A stretch of DNA of 17,941 bases from CAKOTZ01 sp964489885. GTDB taxonomy: Bacteria; Bacillota; Clostridia; TANB77; CAG-508. Each line of letters begins with the position of its first letter. The stretch's first letter is position 1. The stretch is taken from positions 1-17,941 of the forward strand of contig CAZAZX010000019.1 of assembly GCA_964489885.1 (NCBI GenBank), written 5' to 3'. Below are positions 1 to 6,745 of this stretch, piece after piece. Below the pieces are notes generated by a model. It did no database searches and was not told where the DNA came from. It worked only from the letters and a program-made list of their open reading frames with translations. The translations under genes and the position numbers were made by a program.

Positions 1-167
1 CAGTACATATAGATGTTAGTAAACGTTTAGTTAAAATAAATCAATCATTGGCAATTCAGGTTAGAAAAATACTAGATGAAAACAAGGCAGAAAGACACAT
101 TAGAGGAGGAATGGCAACAAAATTAAAATATAGCAGGCAAAAGAAAATACGGATAAATTTAATATAG
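1..167 (+). CDS. spoIIID: SpoIIID C-terminal part (5' truncated by window edge)
   Basis: SpoIIID is the DNA-binding regulator of mother-cell genes during endospore formation. Only the last 54 complete codons are in the window; the first full codon starts at base 3 and the TAG ends at 167. The segment RHIRGGMATKLKY closely matches the RHLRGGEATKLKY region that I know from Bacillus SpoIIID, and the opening VHIDVSKRL matches the end of its helix-turn-helix (STVHKDLTERL). The C-terminal tail after this block is short and basic (SRQKKIRINLI). The stop codon lies at the left edge of a perfect palindrome that probably terminates the transcript. The family assignment is from remembered sequence similarity; the N-terminal half cannot be checked here. 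Confidence 0.88.
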   Translation, partial: VHIDVSKRLVKINQSLAIQVRKILDENKAERHIRGGMATKLKYSRQKKIRINLI

Positions 168-193
168 AGAGGGAGCAATATTGCTCCCTCTCT
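166..193. terminator. Perfect 28-nt palindrome between convergent genes
   Basis: A perfect palindrome (arms AGAGAGGGAGCAAT, 14 bp) lies between the end of spoIIID and the end of the minus-strand gene at 214. It sits where a bidirectional terminator is expected, but the T-tract on either side is poor, so its efficiency as an intrinsic terminator is uncertain. Confidence 0.6.
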
Positions 194-213
194 TGCAGAT
201 TTTGGATTTGATT

Positions 214-891
214 TTAGGCTTTGTGCAAAACAATTTCATTTCCGTTCCTGTAGCAGATTGAACCAGGGTAATTTTCTGCAGCATTCACAAGTGCAGAGAA
301 AAGCCCTTTATCGTAATCAATACTGTAGTCACCAGGACTCAAGGCCGAAACAAACTGATCTGCGACAAAGTCATCATACTTTCCGTTCGTGCGCTCGTTT
401 TCATAAATTCTAGTGAACTTGAAATAGCAAACAACTTTTACGCCGTTTGATGCTACGTAGTTGTCCATAAAGACATACTCACCGTACAGGCTGGAAAATG
501 CAGATTTGATGCATTTTAGCTCCTCTTCCGTAGTATAAGAGAAGTAGTTAATGCCACAAGGAGCTGCAGAAGCAAGCCTATACACATCGTTTTCAATTGG
601 ATTGAAGTTACGAAGTGCTTTTGACTTTTTGTCTGTATAGCGAGTTTGGGCACGATGGTAATTGGTGCTTCCAATTAATGCAAGCAAACCAAGCCCTACC
701 AAACTCCAAGTATCTCCGCTCGACCAGTGGCTGTCGTGATGATGGTGCCGATGATAGTAGCGGTGGTACCTGTATGGATAGTAATAATCATAGTAGCGAT
801 ATCTAGCAAAAGCTATGCTAGAACTGGTGACGGTCCATCCCATTATCACAGCCATAAAAACTGCAATAAATTTCAAAATCCGCTTTTTCAT
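214..891 (-). CDS. Secreted Tyr/His/Arg-rich protein of unknown function
   Basis: I do not recognise a family. The start is set at 891 because a strong Shine-Dalgarno GGAGGG (about 897-904) sits just upstream on the minus strand; an in-frame ATG at 939 has no such site. The 225-aa product begins with a clear Sec signal peptide (MKKRILKF, hydrophobic stretch to about residue 27, likely cleavage after AFA at 29). Residues 30-56 are almost entirely Tyr, Arg and His with an HHHHD run, which suggests metal or surface binding, though that is inference. A second hydrophobic stretch (about 62-75) could anchor it. The rest is a mixed, apparently globular domain with several cysteines. Hand counts of two 60-base lines inside the gene gave about 38-45% G+C, against about 33% in one line of the next gene, and codons such as CGC, GCG and CTC are commoner than in neighbours, so recent transfer is plausible. 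Confidence 0.75.
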   Translation of the reverse strand: MKKRILKFIAVFMAVIMGWTVTSSSIAFARYRYYDYYYPYRYHRYYHRHHHHDSHWSSGDTWSLVGLGLLALIGSTNYHRAQTRYTDKKSKALRNFNPIENDVYRLASAAPCGINYFSYTTEEELKCIKSAFSSLYGEYVFMDNYVASNGVKVVCYFKFTRIYENERTNGKYDDFVADQFVSALSPGDYSIDYDKGLFSALVNAAENYPGSICYRNGNEIVLHKA

Positions 892-941
892 TTTTGCTCC
901 CTCCTTAATGAAAGACGAGACATTATATTTTCGACACAATA

Positions 942-970
942 ATTATATAATAAACTTTACATAATTTCAA
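942..970 (-). promoter_or_regulatory. Sigma-A promoter for the 214-891 gene
   Basis: On the minus strand TTGAAA (965-970) and TATAAT (942-947) are separated by exactly 17 bases. Transcription would start near 935, about 45 bases ahead of the ATG at 891. Confidence 0.75.
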
Positions 971-1032
971 GGTGCTTGACGTAAAAATGAAAAAAACAAG
1001 TAAATTTGCTAAATTAGTAATGAAATGTTTTG

Positions 1033-1061
1033 TTGTTAATTTGAACATTTTATGATAAGAT
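1033..1061 (+). promoter_or_regulatory. Probable promoter for the TtcA-like gene
   Basis: TTGTTA (1033-1038) is followed after 17 bases by TAAGAT (1056-1061), preceded by TG at -15/-14 (extended -10, TGATAAGAT). The same 15-base string TATGATAAGATATTT recurs at 4919-4933 ahead of the transketolase genes, which supports its use as a -10 region. Confidence 0.55.
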
Positions 1062-1094
1062 ATTTAAAATACAAATTTAAAGGAGCAATGTCAA

Positions 1095-1919
1095 TTGGAG
1101 AAATATAAGGAAGTAGAAAAAAGCATAATTACAACTTATCGTAAAAAAGTATGGAAAAAATTTGTAAAGGGAATTAATGAATTTGATATGATACAAGAAG
1201 GTGATAAAATAGCTGTTTGTATGTCTGGAGGAAAAGATTCTATGCTTATGGCTAAATGTTTCCAAGAGATTCAACGTCATGGTAAAATGAACTTTGAACT
1301 TGTTTTCTTAGTTATGAATCCAGGCTATAATGATGAAAATAGACAAAGAATTATTGATAACGCTAAACTTTTGAATGTACCAATTACTATGTTTAATACT
1401 GACATTTTTGCAAGAGTTGAACATATTGAAGATAATCCATGTTACTTATGTGCAAGAATGAGAAGAGGATACTTATACATAAAAGCACAAGAATTAGGTT
1501 GCAATAAAATTGCACTTGGCCATCATTTTGATGATGTTATAGAAACGATATTATTAGGAATGTTTTATGGAGCACAACTTCAAACTATGATGCCAAAAGT
1601 TAGAAGTACTTTTCATCCGGGAATGCAACTTATTAGACCAATGTATTTAGTTAAAGAAGAGGATATAATTCATTGGATGCATAGAAATGAATTAAAATTT
1701 ATTAATTGTGCTTGTAGATTTACTGAACAATGCAATATTGATGAGAATGACCCAGGCACATCAAAAAGAAAAGAAATCAAACTATTAATAAAACAACTTA
1801 GAAAAACATATAAAAACATAGATATGAATATTTATAAAAGTGTACAAAATGTAAATTTGAGTACAATTATTTCCTATAAAAAAGACGGAGAAGTTCACCA
1901 TTTTTTAGATAATTATTAA
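1095..1919 (+). CDS. ttcA: TtcA-like PP-loop ATPase, tRNA 2-thiocytidine biosynthesis
   Basis: This is a PP-loop ATPase of the TtcA group, which adenylates a tRNA base and replaces oxygen by sulfur (cytidine 32 in E. coli). The ATP-binding signature SGGKDS is at residues 44-49, followed by the family block PCYLCARMRRG with a CxxC pair (C116, C119) and ALGHHFDDVIET, close to the E. coli pattern. The usual second CxxC is here a CAC pair at 205-207 with a further Cys at 213, so iron-sulfur ligation may differ. The start is TTG at 1095, nine bases after AGGAG; an ATG at 1088 is out of frame and stops after six codons. At 274 aa it is somewhat shorter than E. coli TtcA (about 311). The exact tRNA target is inferred from the family. 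Confidence 0.8.
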   Translation: MEKYKEVEKSIITTYRKKVWKKFVKGINEFDMIQEGDKIAVCMSGGKDSMLMAKCFQEIQRHGKMNFELVFLVMNPGYNDENRQRIIDNAKLLNVPITMFNTDIFARVEHIEDNPCYLCARMRRGYLYIKAQELGCNKIALGHHFDDVIETILLGMFYGAQLQTMMPKVRSTFHPGMQLIRPMYLVKEEDIIHWMHRNELKFINCACRFTEQCNIDENDPGTSKRKEIKLLIKQLRKTYKNIDMNIYKSVQNVNLSTIISYKKDGEVHHFLDNY

Positions 1920-1923
1920 ACTA

Positions 1924-1952
1924 TTTACAAAAAAATTTTAACCTGATATAAT
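1924..1952 (+). promoter_or_regulatory. Extended -10 promoter for glmU
   Basis: TTTACA (1924-1929), 17-base spacer, TATAAT (1947-1952), with TG at 1944-1945 giving an extended -10. The expected start point near 1959 falls inside a short inverted repeat, TTTGCA-ATA-TGCAAA, at 1956-1970. Confidence 0.8.
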
Positions 1953-2016
1953 GACTTTGCAATATGCAAATGATGAATATAATATGAATATAAAAAAGGA
2001 AAGGTGATAAAATAAA

Positions 2017-3279
2017 ATGCAAGAGGTTATGGCTGTTGTATTAGCTGCTGGAAAAGGAACTAGAATGAAGTCTAATAAGTCTAAGCTAGTGCAAAAAATT
2101 TATGGTAAGGAAATAGTATTAAGATCTGTAGAAAATGCGAGAAAGGCTGGAATAGATAATATAGTTGCAGTTGTTGGACATCAAAAAGAAGAAGTCCAAG
2201 CAGTTTTAGGAGATTCTGTTAAATATGCTTTTCAGGAAGAAATGCTTGGAACTGGTCATGCTGTTATGCAAGCAAAAGACTATCTTGAAGGTAAAAAGGG
2301 AAAAGTAGTTGTTTTAAATGGAGATGTTCCAATTTTAAGACCTGAAACAATTAAAAACTTAGTTGAAAAGAGTATTAGCAATAAAGAATATGCTACATTA
2401 TTAACAGCTATTTATGATAATCCGTATGGATATGGAAGAATTATTCGTGATAGAGGTGGAAATGTTGAGGCTATAGTAGAAGAAAAAGATGCAACTGAAG
2501 TTCAAAGAGAAATTAATGAAATAAATGCTGGAATTTATTGCTTTGACATTGAAGAATTGCTTAAAGCTTTAGATTTAATTAATAATAATAATGCAAGTGG
2601 TGAATACTATATTACAGATGTAATAAAAATAATGAATGACAGGGGATTAAAAACAGGTGCTGTAATAGTTGAAGATAACACCGAAATACTTGGTGTTAAT
2701 GATAGAGTTCAACTTGAGATTTTAACAAAAATTTTAAGAATGAGGATTAATGCTGAACATATGAAAAATGGGGTAACAATAGAAGATAGCAGTACAACAT
2801 ATATATATGATGATGTTGAAATTGGAAGAGATACAGTAATTCATCCAAATACAACAATAAAATCAGGAACTTCTATTGGTGAAAATTGTGAAATTGGACC
2901 AAATTCATATATTAGAGAAGGTTGCAAACTGGCTAATAAAGTTAAAATAGGAAGTTTTGTTGAAATAAAGAAAGCAATTGTCGGAGAAGGAACTAAAATT
3001 CCTCACTTATCATACATGGGCGATTGTGAAATTGGACCAAGAACAAATATTGGCTGTGGAACGATAACATGTAATTATGATGGATACAAGAAGAGCAAAA
3101 CGATAATTGGTGAACATTGTTTTATTGGATCAAATGTAAATTTAGTAGCACCTGTAACGGTTGAAGATGAGGCATTTGTTGCCGCAGGATCTACAATAAC
3201 TGACGATGTTCCAGCATATGCATTGGCAATTGCAAGACAAAGACAAATAAACAAAGATGGATGGAATAAAAAAGATTAA
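2017..3279 (+). CDS. glmU: GlmU, UDP-GlcNAc pyrophosphorylase / GlcN-1-P acetyltransferase
   Basis: GlmU makes UDP-N-acetylglucosamine, the entry precursor of peptidoglycan. The uridyltransferase domain shows LAAGKGTRM at residues 9-17, Lys23, the NGD metal/nucleotide motif at 101-103 and GVND at 226-229. The left-handed beta-helix acetyltransferase domain carries hexapeptide repeats, FVEIKK at 314-319, the catalytic His in PHLSYMGD (His330) and GCGTITCNYDG. The C-terminus ends with ARQRQINKDGW, as usual. At 420 aa it is about 35 residues shorter than typical GlmU (about 456-460). Alignment by eye with B. subtilis GlmU places the loss near residues 294-300, equal to roughly two helix coils, while the active-site coils are kept. 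It has its own extended -10 promoter and an AGGTG ribosome site, and is followed by a strong terminator. I think it is functional. Confidence 0.95.
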   Translation: MQEVMAVVLAAGKGTRMKSNKSKLVQKIYGKEIVLRSVENARKAGIDNIVAVVGHQKEEVQAVLGDSVKYAFQEEMLGTGHAVMQAKDYLEGKKGKVVVLNGDVPILRPETIKNLVEKSISNKEYATLLTAIYDNPYGYGRIIRDRGGNVEAIVEEKDATEVQREINEINAGIYCFDIEELLKALDLINNNNASGEYYITDVIKIMNDRGLKTGAVIVEDNTEILGVNDRVQLEILTKILRMRINAEHMKNGVTIEDSSTTYIYDDVEIGRDTVIHPNTTIKSGTSIGENCEIGPNSYIREGCKLANKVKIGSFVEIKKAIVGEGTKIPHLSYMGDCEIGPRTNIGCGTITCNYDGYKKSKTIIGEHCFIGSNVNLVAPVTVEDEAFVAAGSTITDDVPAYALAIARQRQINKDGWNKKD

Positions 3280-3291
3280 TTGAATAAGATA

Positions 3292-3329
3292 AAAACAACA
3301 AGCTACTTTTAGATGTAGCTTGTTGTTTT
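3292..3329. terminator. Bidirectional terminator between glmU and convergent membrane gene
   Basis: A perfect 15-bp stem (AAAACAACAAGCTAC with GTAGCTTGTTGTTTT) and an 8-base loop. The A-run on one side and T-run on the other allow termination in both directions, matching the convergent genes. Confidence 0.88.
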
Positions 3330-3332
3330 ACT

Positions 3333-3701
3333 TTACATACTTTTTCCAGGAAGTACATAATCAACAATACCATAGATAAGTGCACCAATAATTGCTGCTA
3401 TCCATGATATATTATAACCTGCAACAAAAAATTGTGTAAAATAAAGAACTGCAGCAGAAAGTATAAATCCAACAAAGCCTTTGCCAAATGGACTTGCATC
3501 TAACCCACTGAATTTTACAATAAGGTAATCCATTAATGTAAGAACAATTGCACCTAGAGCTAAAGCCCAAATGTTATTTATAGAAAAATCAGGTGTAAAA
3601 AAGGCTGTAATAGCAAGTACGACTGCAGCTGCAACAAAACGAGCTACAATTTGTCCAAAAGTACCCATTTTTTCATTTGATTTTGCTTGATTATTTTCCA
3701 T
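3333..3701 (-). CDS. Four-helix membrane protein, phage-holin-IV-like family
   Basis: A 122-aa membrane protein with about four hydrophobic helices (near residues 15-33, 40-62, 73-92 and 96-115) and conserved-looking phrases such as SPFGKGFVGF and GALIYGIVDYVLPG. It resembles chromosomal Firmicute proteins often labelled 'phage holin family' (four-TM, type IV); that label is structural, and nothing nearby is phage-like, so a lysis role is not supported. The start is set at 3701 because GGAGG lies eight bases before that ATG on the minus strand; the longer in-frame start would overlap this ribosome site. It is monocistronic, convergent with glmU and divergent from the YetF gene. Confidence 0.75.
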   Translation of the reverse strand: MENNQAKSNEKMGTFGQIVARFVAAAVVLAITAFFTPDFSINNIWALALGAIVLTLMDYLIVKFSGLDASPFGKGFVGFILSAAVLYFTQFFVAGYNISWIAAIIGALIYGIVDYVLPGKSM

Positions 3702-3825
3702 CGTTGTAACCTCCATTTAATCATAATATTTGTCTTATTAAATTATTTTGATATATGTATAGTTTAAGAAAATTTGTAGAAAATATACTTATAAATTTTA
3801 TATATTTTAAATTTTGAGGTGGAAA

Positions 3826-4506
3826 ATGTTTACTACTTTTTTAAGAACTGTAATTTTATACATATTAGTTCTTATTGTTATGAGACTAATGGGAAAGAGA
3901 GAAATTGGACAGCTCCAACCGTTTGAGCTAGCTATTGCTATAATGATAGCAGATGTAGCATCAGTTCCAATGGCAAATATTGGAATTCCTATTTTTAGTG
4001 GAATAATACCGATTCTTGCATTACTTGTAATGCACTTGCTAATATCTAGTATAAATTTGAAAAGTGTAACAATAAGAAAATTTATGTGTGGAAAGCCAAG
4101 TATTTTAATATATAGAGGAAGAATTGATGAGCAAATATTAAGAAAAGAAAAGTTTACAATTAATGAATTGCAAGAGAGGCTAAGGGGAGATGGAGTTTTT
4201 AATATAGGAGATGTAGAATTTGCAATTCTTGAAACAAGTGGACAAATATCTGTAATATTAAAACCAGATAAAAGACCAACAATACCGGCTGATTTTAATA
4301 TACAACCAGAATATGAAGGTATCCCTTATGACTTAGTTATTGATGGAAAAATTATGTATGAAAATTTAAAGGCTATAGGTAAAGATTATAAATGGTTAAA
4401 TAATCAAGTACAAAAATTTAAAATTAAACCTGAGAATGCATTGGTTGTTACCATTGATGGAAAAGGACAAATGTTTTGTCAAGCAAAGGAGAAGAAAAAT
4501 GGTTAA
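3826..4506 (+). CDS. YetF/DUF421 family membrane protein
   Basis: A 226-aa protein of the DUF421 (YetF-like) family. The N-terminal part has three membrane segments (about residues 5-20, 36-50 and 56-74) separated by the conserved MGKREIGQLQPFELAIAIM segment; the C-terminal part is a soluble domain including KPSILIYRGRI, FNIGDVEFAILETSGQISVILK and a second half with YDLVIDGKI. The molecular function of the family is not well established; in Bacillus, relatives are linked to spore membranes. The start is ATG 3826 after GAGGTGG; an upstream TTG at 3814 would overlap the ribosome site. Its last 8 bases overlap the next gene, indicating translational coupling. Confidence 0.9.
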   Translation: MFTTFLRTVILYILVLIVMRLMGKREIGQLQPFELAIAIMIADVASVPMANIGIPIFSGIIPILALLVMHLLISSINLKSVTIRKFMCGKPSILIYRGRIDEQILRKEKFTINELQERLRGDGVFNIGDVEFAILETSGQISVILKPDKRPTIPADFNIQPEYEGIPYDLVIDGKIMYENLKAIGKDYKWLNNQVQKFKIKPENALVVTIDGKGQMFCQAKEKKNG

Positions 4507-4882
4507 AGATTTTTCAATTATAGGATGTATAATAGTTGTAGTTATAATTGGACATATTTATGCACAGAATATGTTAAAAAGAGAAAGCGATGAAATTAGT
4601 GGTGAATTAATAAGTATAAAAAATCAAATTCAAGCAGGAAATACAGAAAATATAAAAGAAAATATTAATAAAACTTATGAAAACTGGAGCATCAAAGCAA
4701 GTAATTGGTCAATTTTAGCTGATCATCAAGAAATTGATAATATAGAAAAAACAATAATAAATGTAAAATCTGCAATAGAATCAGAAGATTATACAGTCGC
4801 TTTAAGTAAAATAGATGAATCAAAATTTTTAATTTCACAAATTCAAGATAAAGAAAAAATTATATTGAAAAATATATTTTAA
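4499..4882 (+). CDS. DUF4363 family protein, partner of YetF-like gene
   Basis: A 127-aa protein with one N-terminal membrane segment (about residues 5-23) and a helical extracytoplasmic domain. The pattern NWSILADHQEIDNIE followed by a C-terminal KEKIILKNIF fits the DUF4363 family, which in Clostridia is commonly encoded directly after a DUF421 protein, as here. The start is ATG 4499, seven bases after AAGGAG, overlapping the upstream stop by 8 bases. The function is unknown; the context suggests the two proteins work together at the membrane. Confidence 0.82.
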   Translation: MVKDFSIIGCIIVVVIIGHIYAQNMLKRESDEISGELISIKNQIQAGNTENIKENINKTYENWSIKASNWSILADHQEIDNIEKTIINVKSAIESEDYTVALSKIDESKFLISQIQDKEKIILKNIF

Positions 4883-4909
4883 AAGTCTGTCAAAAAAGGC
4901 TTTTTTTTT
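4882..4909 (+). terminator. Weak intrinsic terminator after DUF4363 gene
   Basis: AAAGTC can pair with GGCTTT (one G-T pair) around a 10-base loop, followed by a run of T to 4909. The stem is short, so some readthrough into the transketolase genes is likely. Confidence 0.45.
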
Positions 4910-4920
4910 CAATTCTACTA

Positions 4921-4929
4921 TGATAAGAT
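4921..4929 (+). promoter_or_regulatory. Extended -10 element ahead of transketolase genes
   Basis: TGATAAGAT (TG plus -10 TAAGAT at 4924-4929), part of the 15-base string also found ahead of the TtcA-like gene. No good -35 is visible; the T-run of the preceding terminator occupies that position. Confidence 0.45.
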
Positions 4930-4962
4930 ATTTGAAAAGCTAAAGAAAAGGAGAAGATTTTC

Positions 4963-5784
4963 ATGAAATTAACTAATATTAGTGAATTGAAGGAAAAAGC
5001 AAAACTTGTAAGAATTGGAATTATTGAAGCAGTTTATAATGCAAAGTCTGGGCATCCAGGGGGCTCTTTATCAATTGCAGATATTTTAACAGTATTATAT
5101 TTTAATGAAATGAATATTGATCCAGAAAATCCTGATATGGAATCAAGAGATAGACTAGTTTTATCAAAAGGGCACGCTAGCCCTGCGTTATATTCTGCGC
5201 TTGCCAATAGAGGATTCTTTGATGTTAATGATTTAAAAACATTTAGACAAATAGATAGCAATTTACAAGGCCATCCAGATAAAAATAAAGTAAAAGGTGT
5301 TGATATGACAACTGGCTCATTAGGTCAGGGATTGTCTGTTGCAAATGGAATGGCAATTGCAGCTAAGCTGAAAAAAGCTGATTATAGAACATATTGTATT
5401 GTTGGAGATGGAGAAATTGAAGAAGGACAGTTTTGGGAGGCTGCAATGAGTTCTGCACACTATAAACTTGATAATTTATGCCTAATAGTAGATAATAATA
5501 ATTTACAAATTGATGGAACAGTTGATAAGGTTATGAATGTTTATCCAATAGATAGTAAGCTTAAAAGTTTTGGTTTTGAAGTTATTACAATAAATGGAAA
5601 CAATATTTCAGAAATTGTTGAGGCATTAGGAAAGGCAAGAATAATAAAAAATAAACCAACAGCAATATTGGCGAAAACTATTAAAGGAAAAGGAGTTTCT
5701 TTTATGGAAAATCAAGTGGGATGGCATGGAAAAGCTCCAAATGAGAATGAATATAAACAAGCAATAAATATGTTAAAGTATTAA
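4963..5784 (+). CDS. Transketolase, N-terminal (TPP-binding) subunit
   Basis: This is the thiamine-pyrophosphate-binding half of a split transketolase of the pentose phosphate pathway. It shows GHPGGS (residues 30-35), SKGHAS (68-73), TGSLGQGL (117-124) and the TPP/metal motif GDGEIEEGQFWEA at 148-160, ending with NNN at 168-170. The length, 273 aa, is normal for the separate N-terminal subunit of Firmicutes and Archaea. The start ATG is preceded by AAAGGAGA. The C-terminal half follows 15 bases later, and the two must assemble for activity. It is the first gene of a four-gene run through yqeK. Confidence 0.95.
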   Translation: MKLTNISELKEKAKLVRIGIIEAVYNAKSGHPGGSLSIADILTVLYFNEMNIDPENPDMESRDRLVLSKGHASPALYSALANRGFFDVNDLKTFRQIDSNLQGHPDKNKVKGVDMTTGSLGQGLSVANGMAIAAKLKKADYRTYCIVGDGEIEEGQFWEAAMSSAHYKLDNLCLIVDNNNLQIDGTVDKVMNVYPIDSKLKSFGFEVITINGNNISEIVEALGKARIIKNKPTAILAKTIKGKGVSFMENQVGWHGKAPNENEYKQAINMLKY

Positions 5785-5799
5785 AAGGGGGAATTTTAA

Positions 5800-6726
5800 T
5801 TGGAGAAAAAGGCTACAAGACAAAGTTATGGGGAAAAGTTAGCTGAGCTAGGAAGCTCTAATTCAAATATTGTAGTTTTAGATGCTGATTTATCAACAGC
5901 TACAAAAACAAATTTATTTGCGGAAAAATTCCCAGACCGTTTTTTTGATATGGGAATAGCAGAACAAGATATGATGTCAACTGCTGCTGGAATGGCGAAT
6001 AGTGGATTAATACCGTATGCAAGTACTTTTGCAGTTTTTGCTGCAGGAAGAGCTTATGACCAGATACGAACGAGCATTTGTTATCCAAATTTAAATGTTA
6101 AGATAGTTGCAACACACTGTGGAGTTACAGTTGGGGAAGATGGTGCTACACATCAAATGATTGAAGACATAAGTTTAATGAGAACTTTACCTAATATGAA
6201 GGTTATGTGCACATCTGATGATGTCCAAACTAAGTGGGCTGTAGAAGAAATATCAAAAATTAATGGACCAGTATATCTAAGATTGTGTAGACTTGCCACA
6301 CCTATTATTTATGAAGATAAGCAAAAATTTGAATTTGGAAAAGCAATTCAAATTGGAAATGGAAAAGATGCAACAGTAATTGCGACAGGTGTTACAGTTG
6401 CAGAGGCTATTAAAGCAAAAAGAGAGCTAGAAAAATCGAATATACATATTAGAGTCATAGATATGCACACAATAAAGCCTATAGATAAAGATGTTATAAT
6501 TAAGGCTGCAAGAGAGACAAAAAAACTTATAACAATTGAAGATCACAATATTATTGGTGGATTGGGTAGTGCAGTTTCTGAAGTTTTAACAGAATCAGAA
6601 CCTAAAAAATTAATTCGTATGGGTATAAATGATTGCTTTGGAAAATCTGGAAAAGCAGAAGATTTAATGAGGTTTTTTCATATTACATCAACAGATATTG
6701 AAAATATGGTGAAAAAGAATATTTAA
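5800..6726 (+). CDS. Transketolase, C-terminal subunit
   Basis: This second half of the split transketolase carries the pyrimidine-binding and C-terminal domains. MGIAEQDM at residues 51-58 contains the catalytic Glu (E55) that activates TPP. THCGVTVGEDGATHQ at about 105-119 is the typical substrate-side loop, and IEDHNIIGGLG marks the C-terminal domain. The length of 308 aa is normal. The start is TTG at 5800, seven bases after a strong AGGGGGAA; no ATG in this frame gives a better fit. It lies 15 bases after the N-terminal subunit and 19 bases before murF, consistent with co-transcription. Confidence 0.94.
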   Translation: MEKKATRQSYGEKLAELGSSNSNIVVLDADLSTATKTNLFAEKFPDRFFDMGIAEQDMMSTAAGMANSGLIPYASTFAVFAAGRAYDQIRTSICYPNLNVKIVATHCGVTVGEDGATHQMIEDISLMRTLPNMKVMCTSDDVQTKWAVEEISKINGPVYLRLCRLATPIIYEDKQKFEFGKAIQIGNGKDATVIATGVTVAEAIKAKRELEKSNIHIRVIDMHTIKPIDKDVIIKAARETKKLITIEDHNIIGGLGSAVSEVLTESEPKKLIRMGINDCFGKSGKAEDLMRFFHITSTDIENMVKKNI

Positions 6727-6745
6727 TAAAAGGAGATTCTTGTTT

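Noticed and set aside
615..942. Plus-strand frames opposite the secreted protein gene
   Set aside because: They are opposite the signal peptide and Tyr/His-rich region of the minus gene, which has promoter, ribosome site and signal peptide; the plus frames have none.
3333..3701. Prophage remnant suggested by the holin-like protein
   Set aside because: No other phage gene, integrase or attachment site is nearby; chromosomal proteins of this four-helix type are common and only share the family label.
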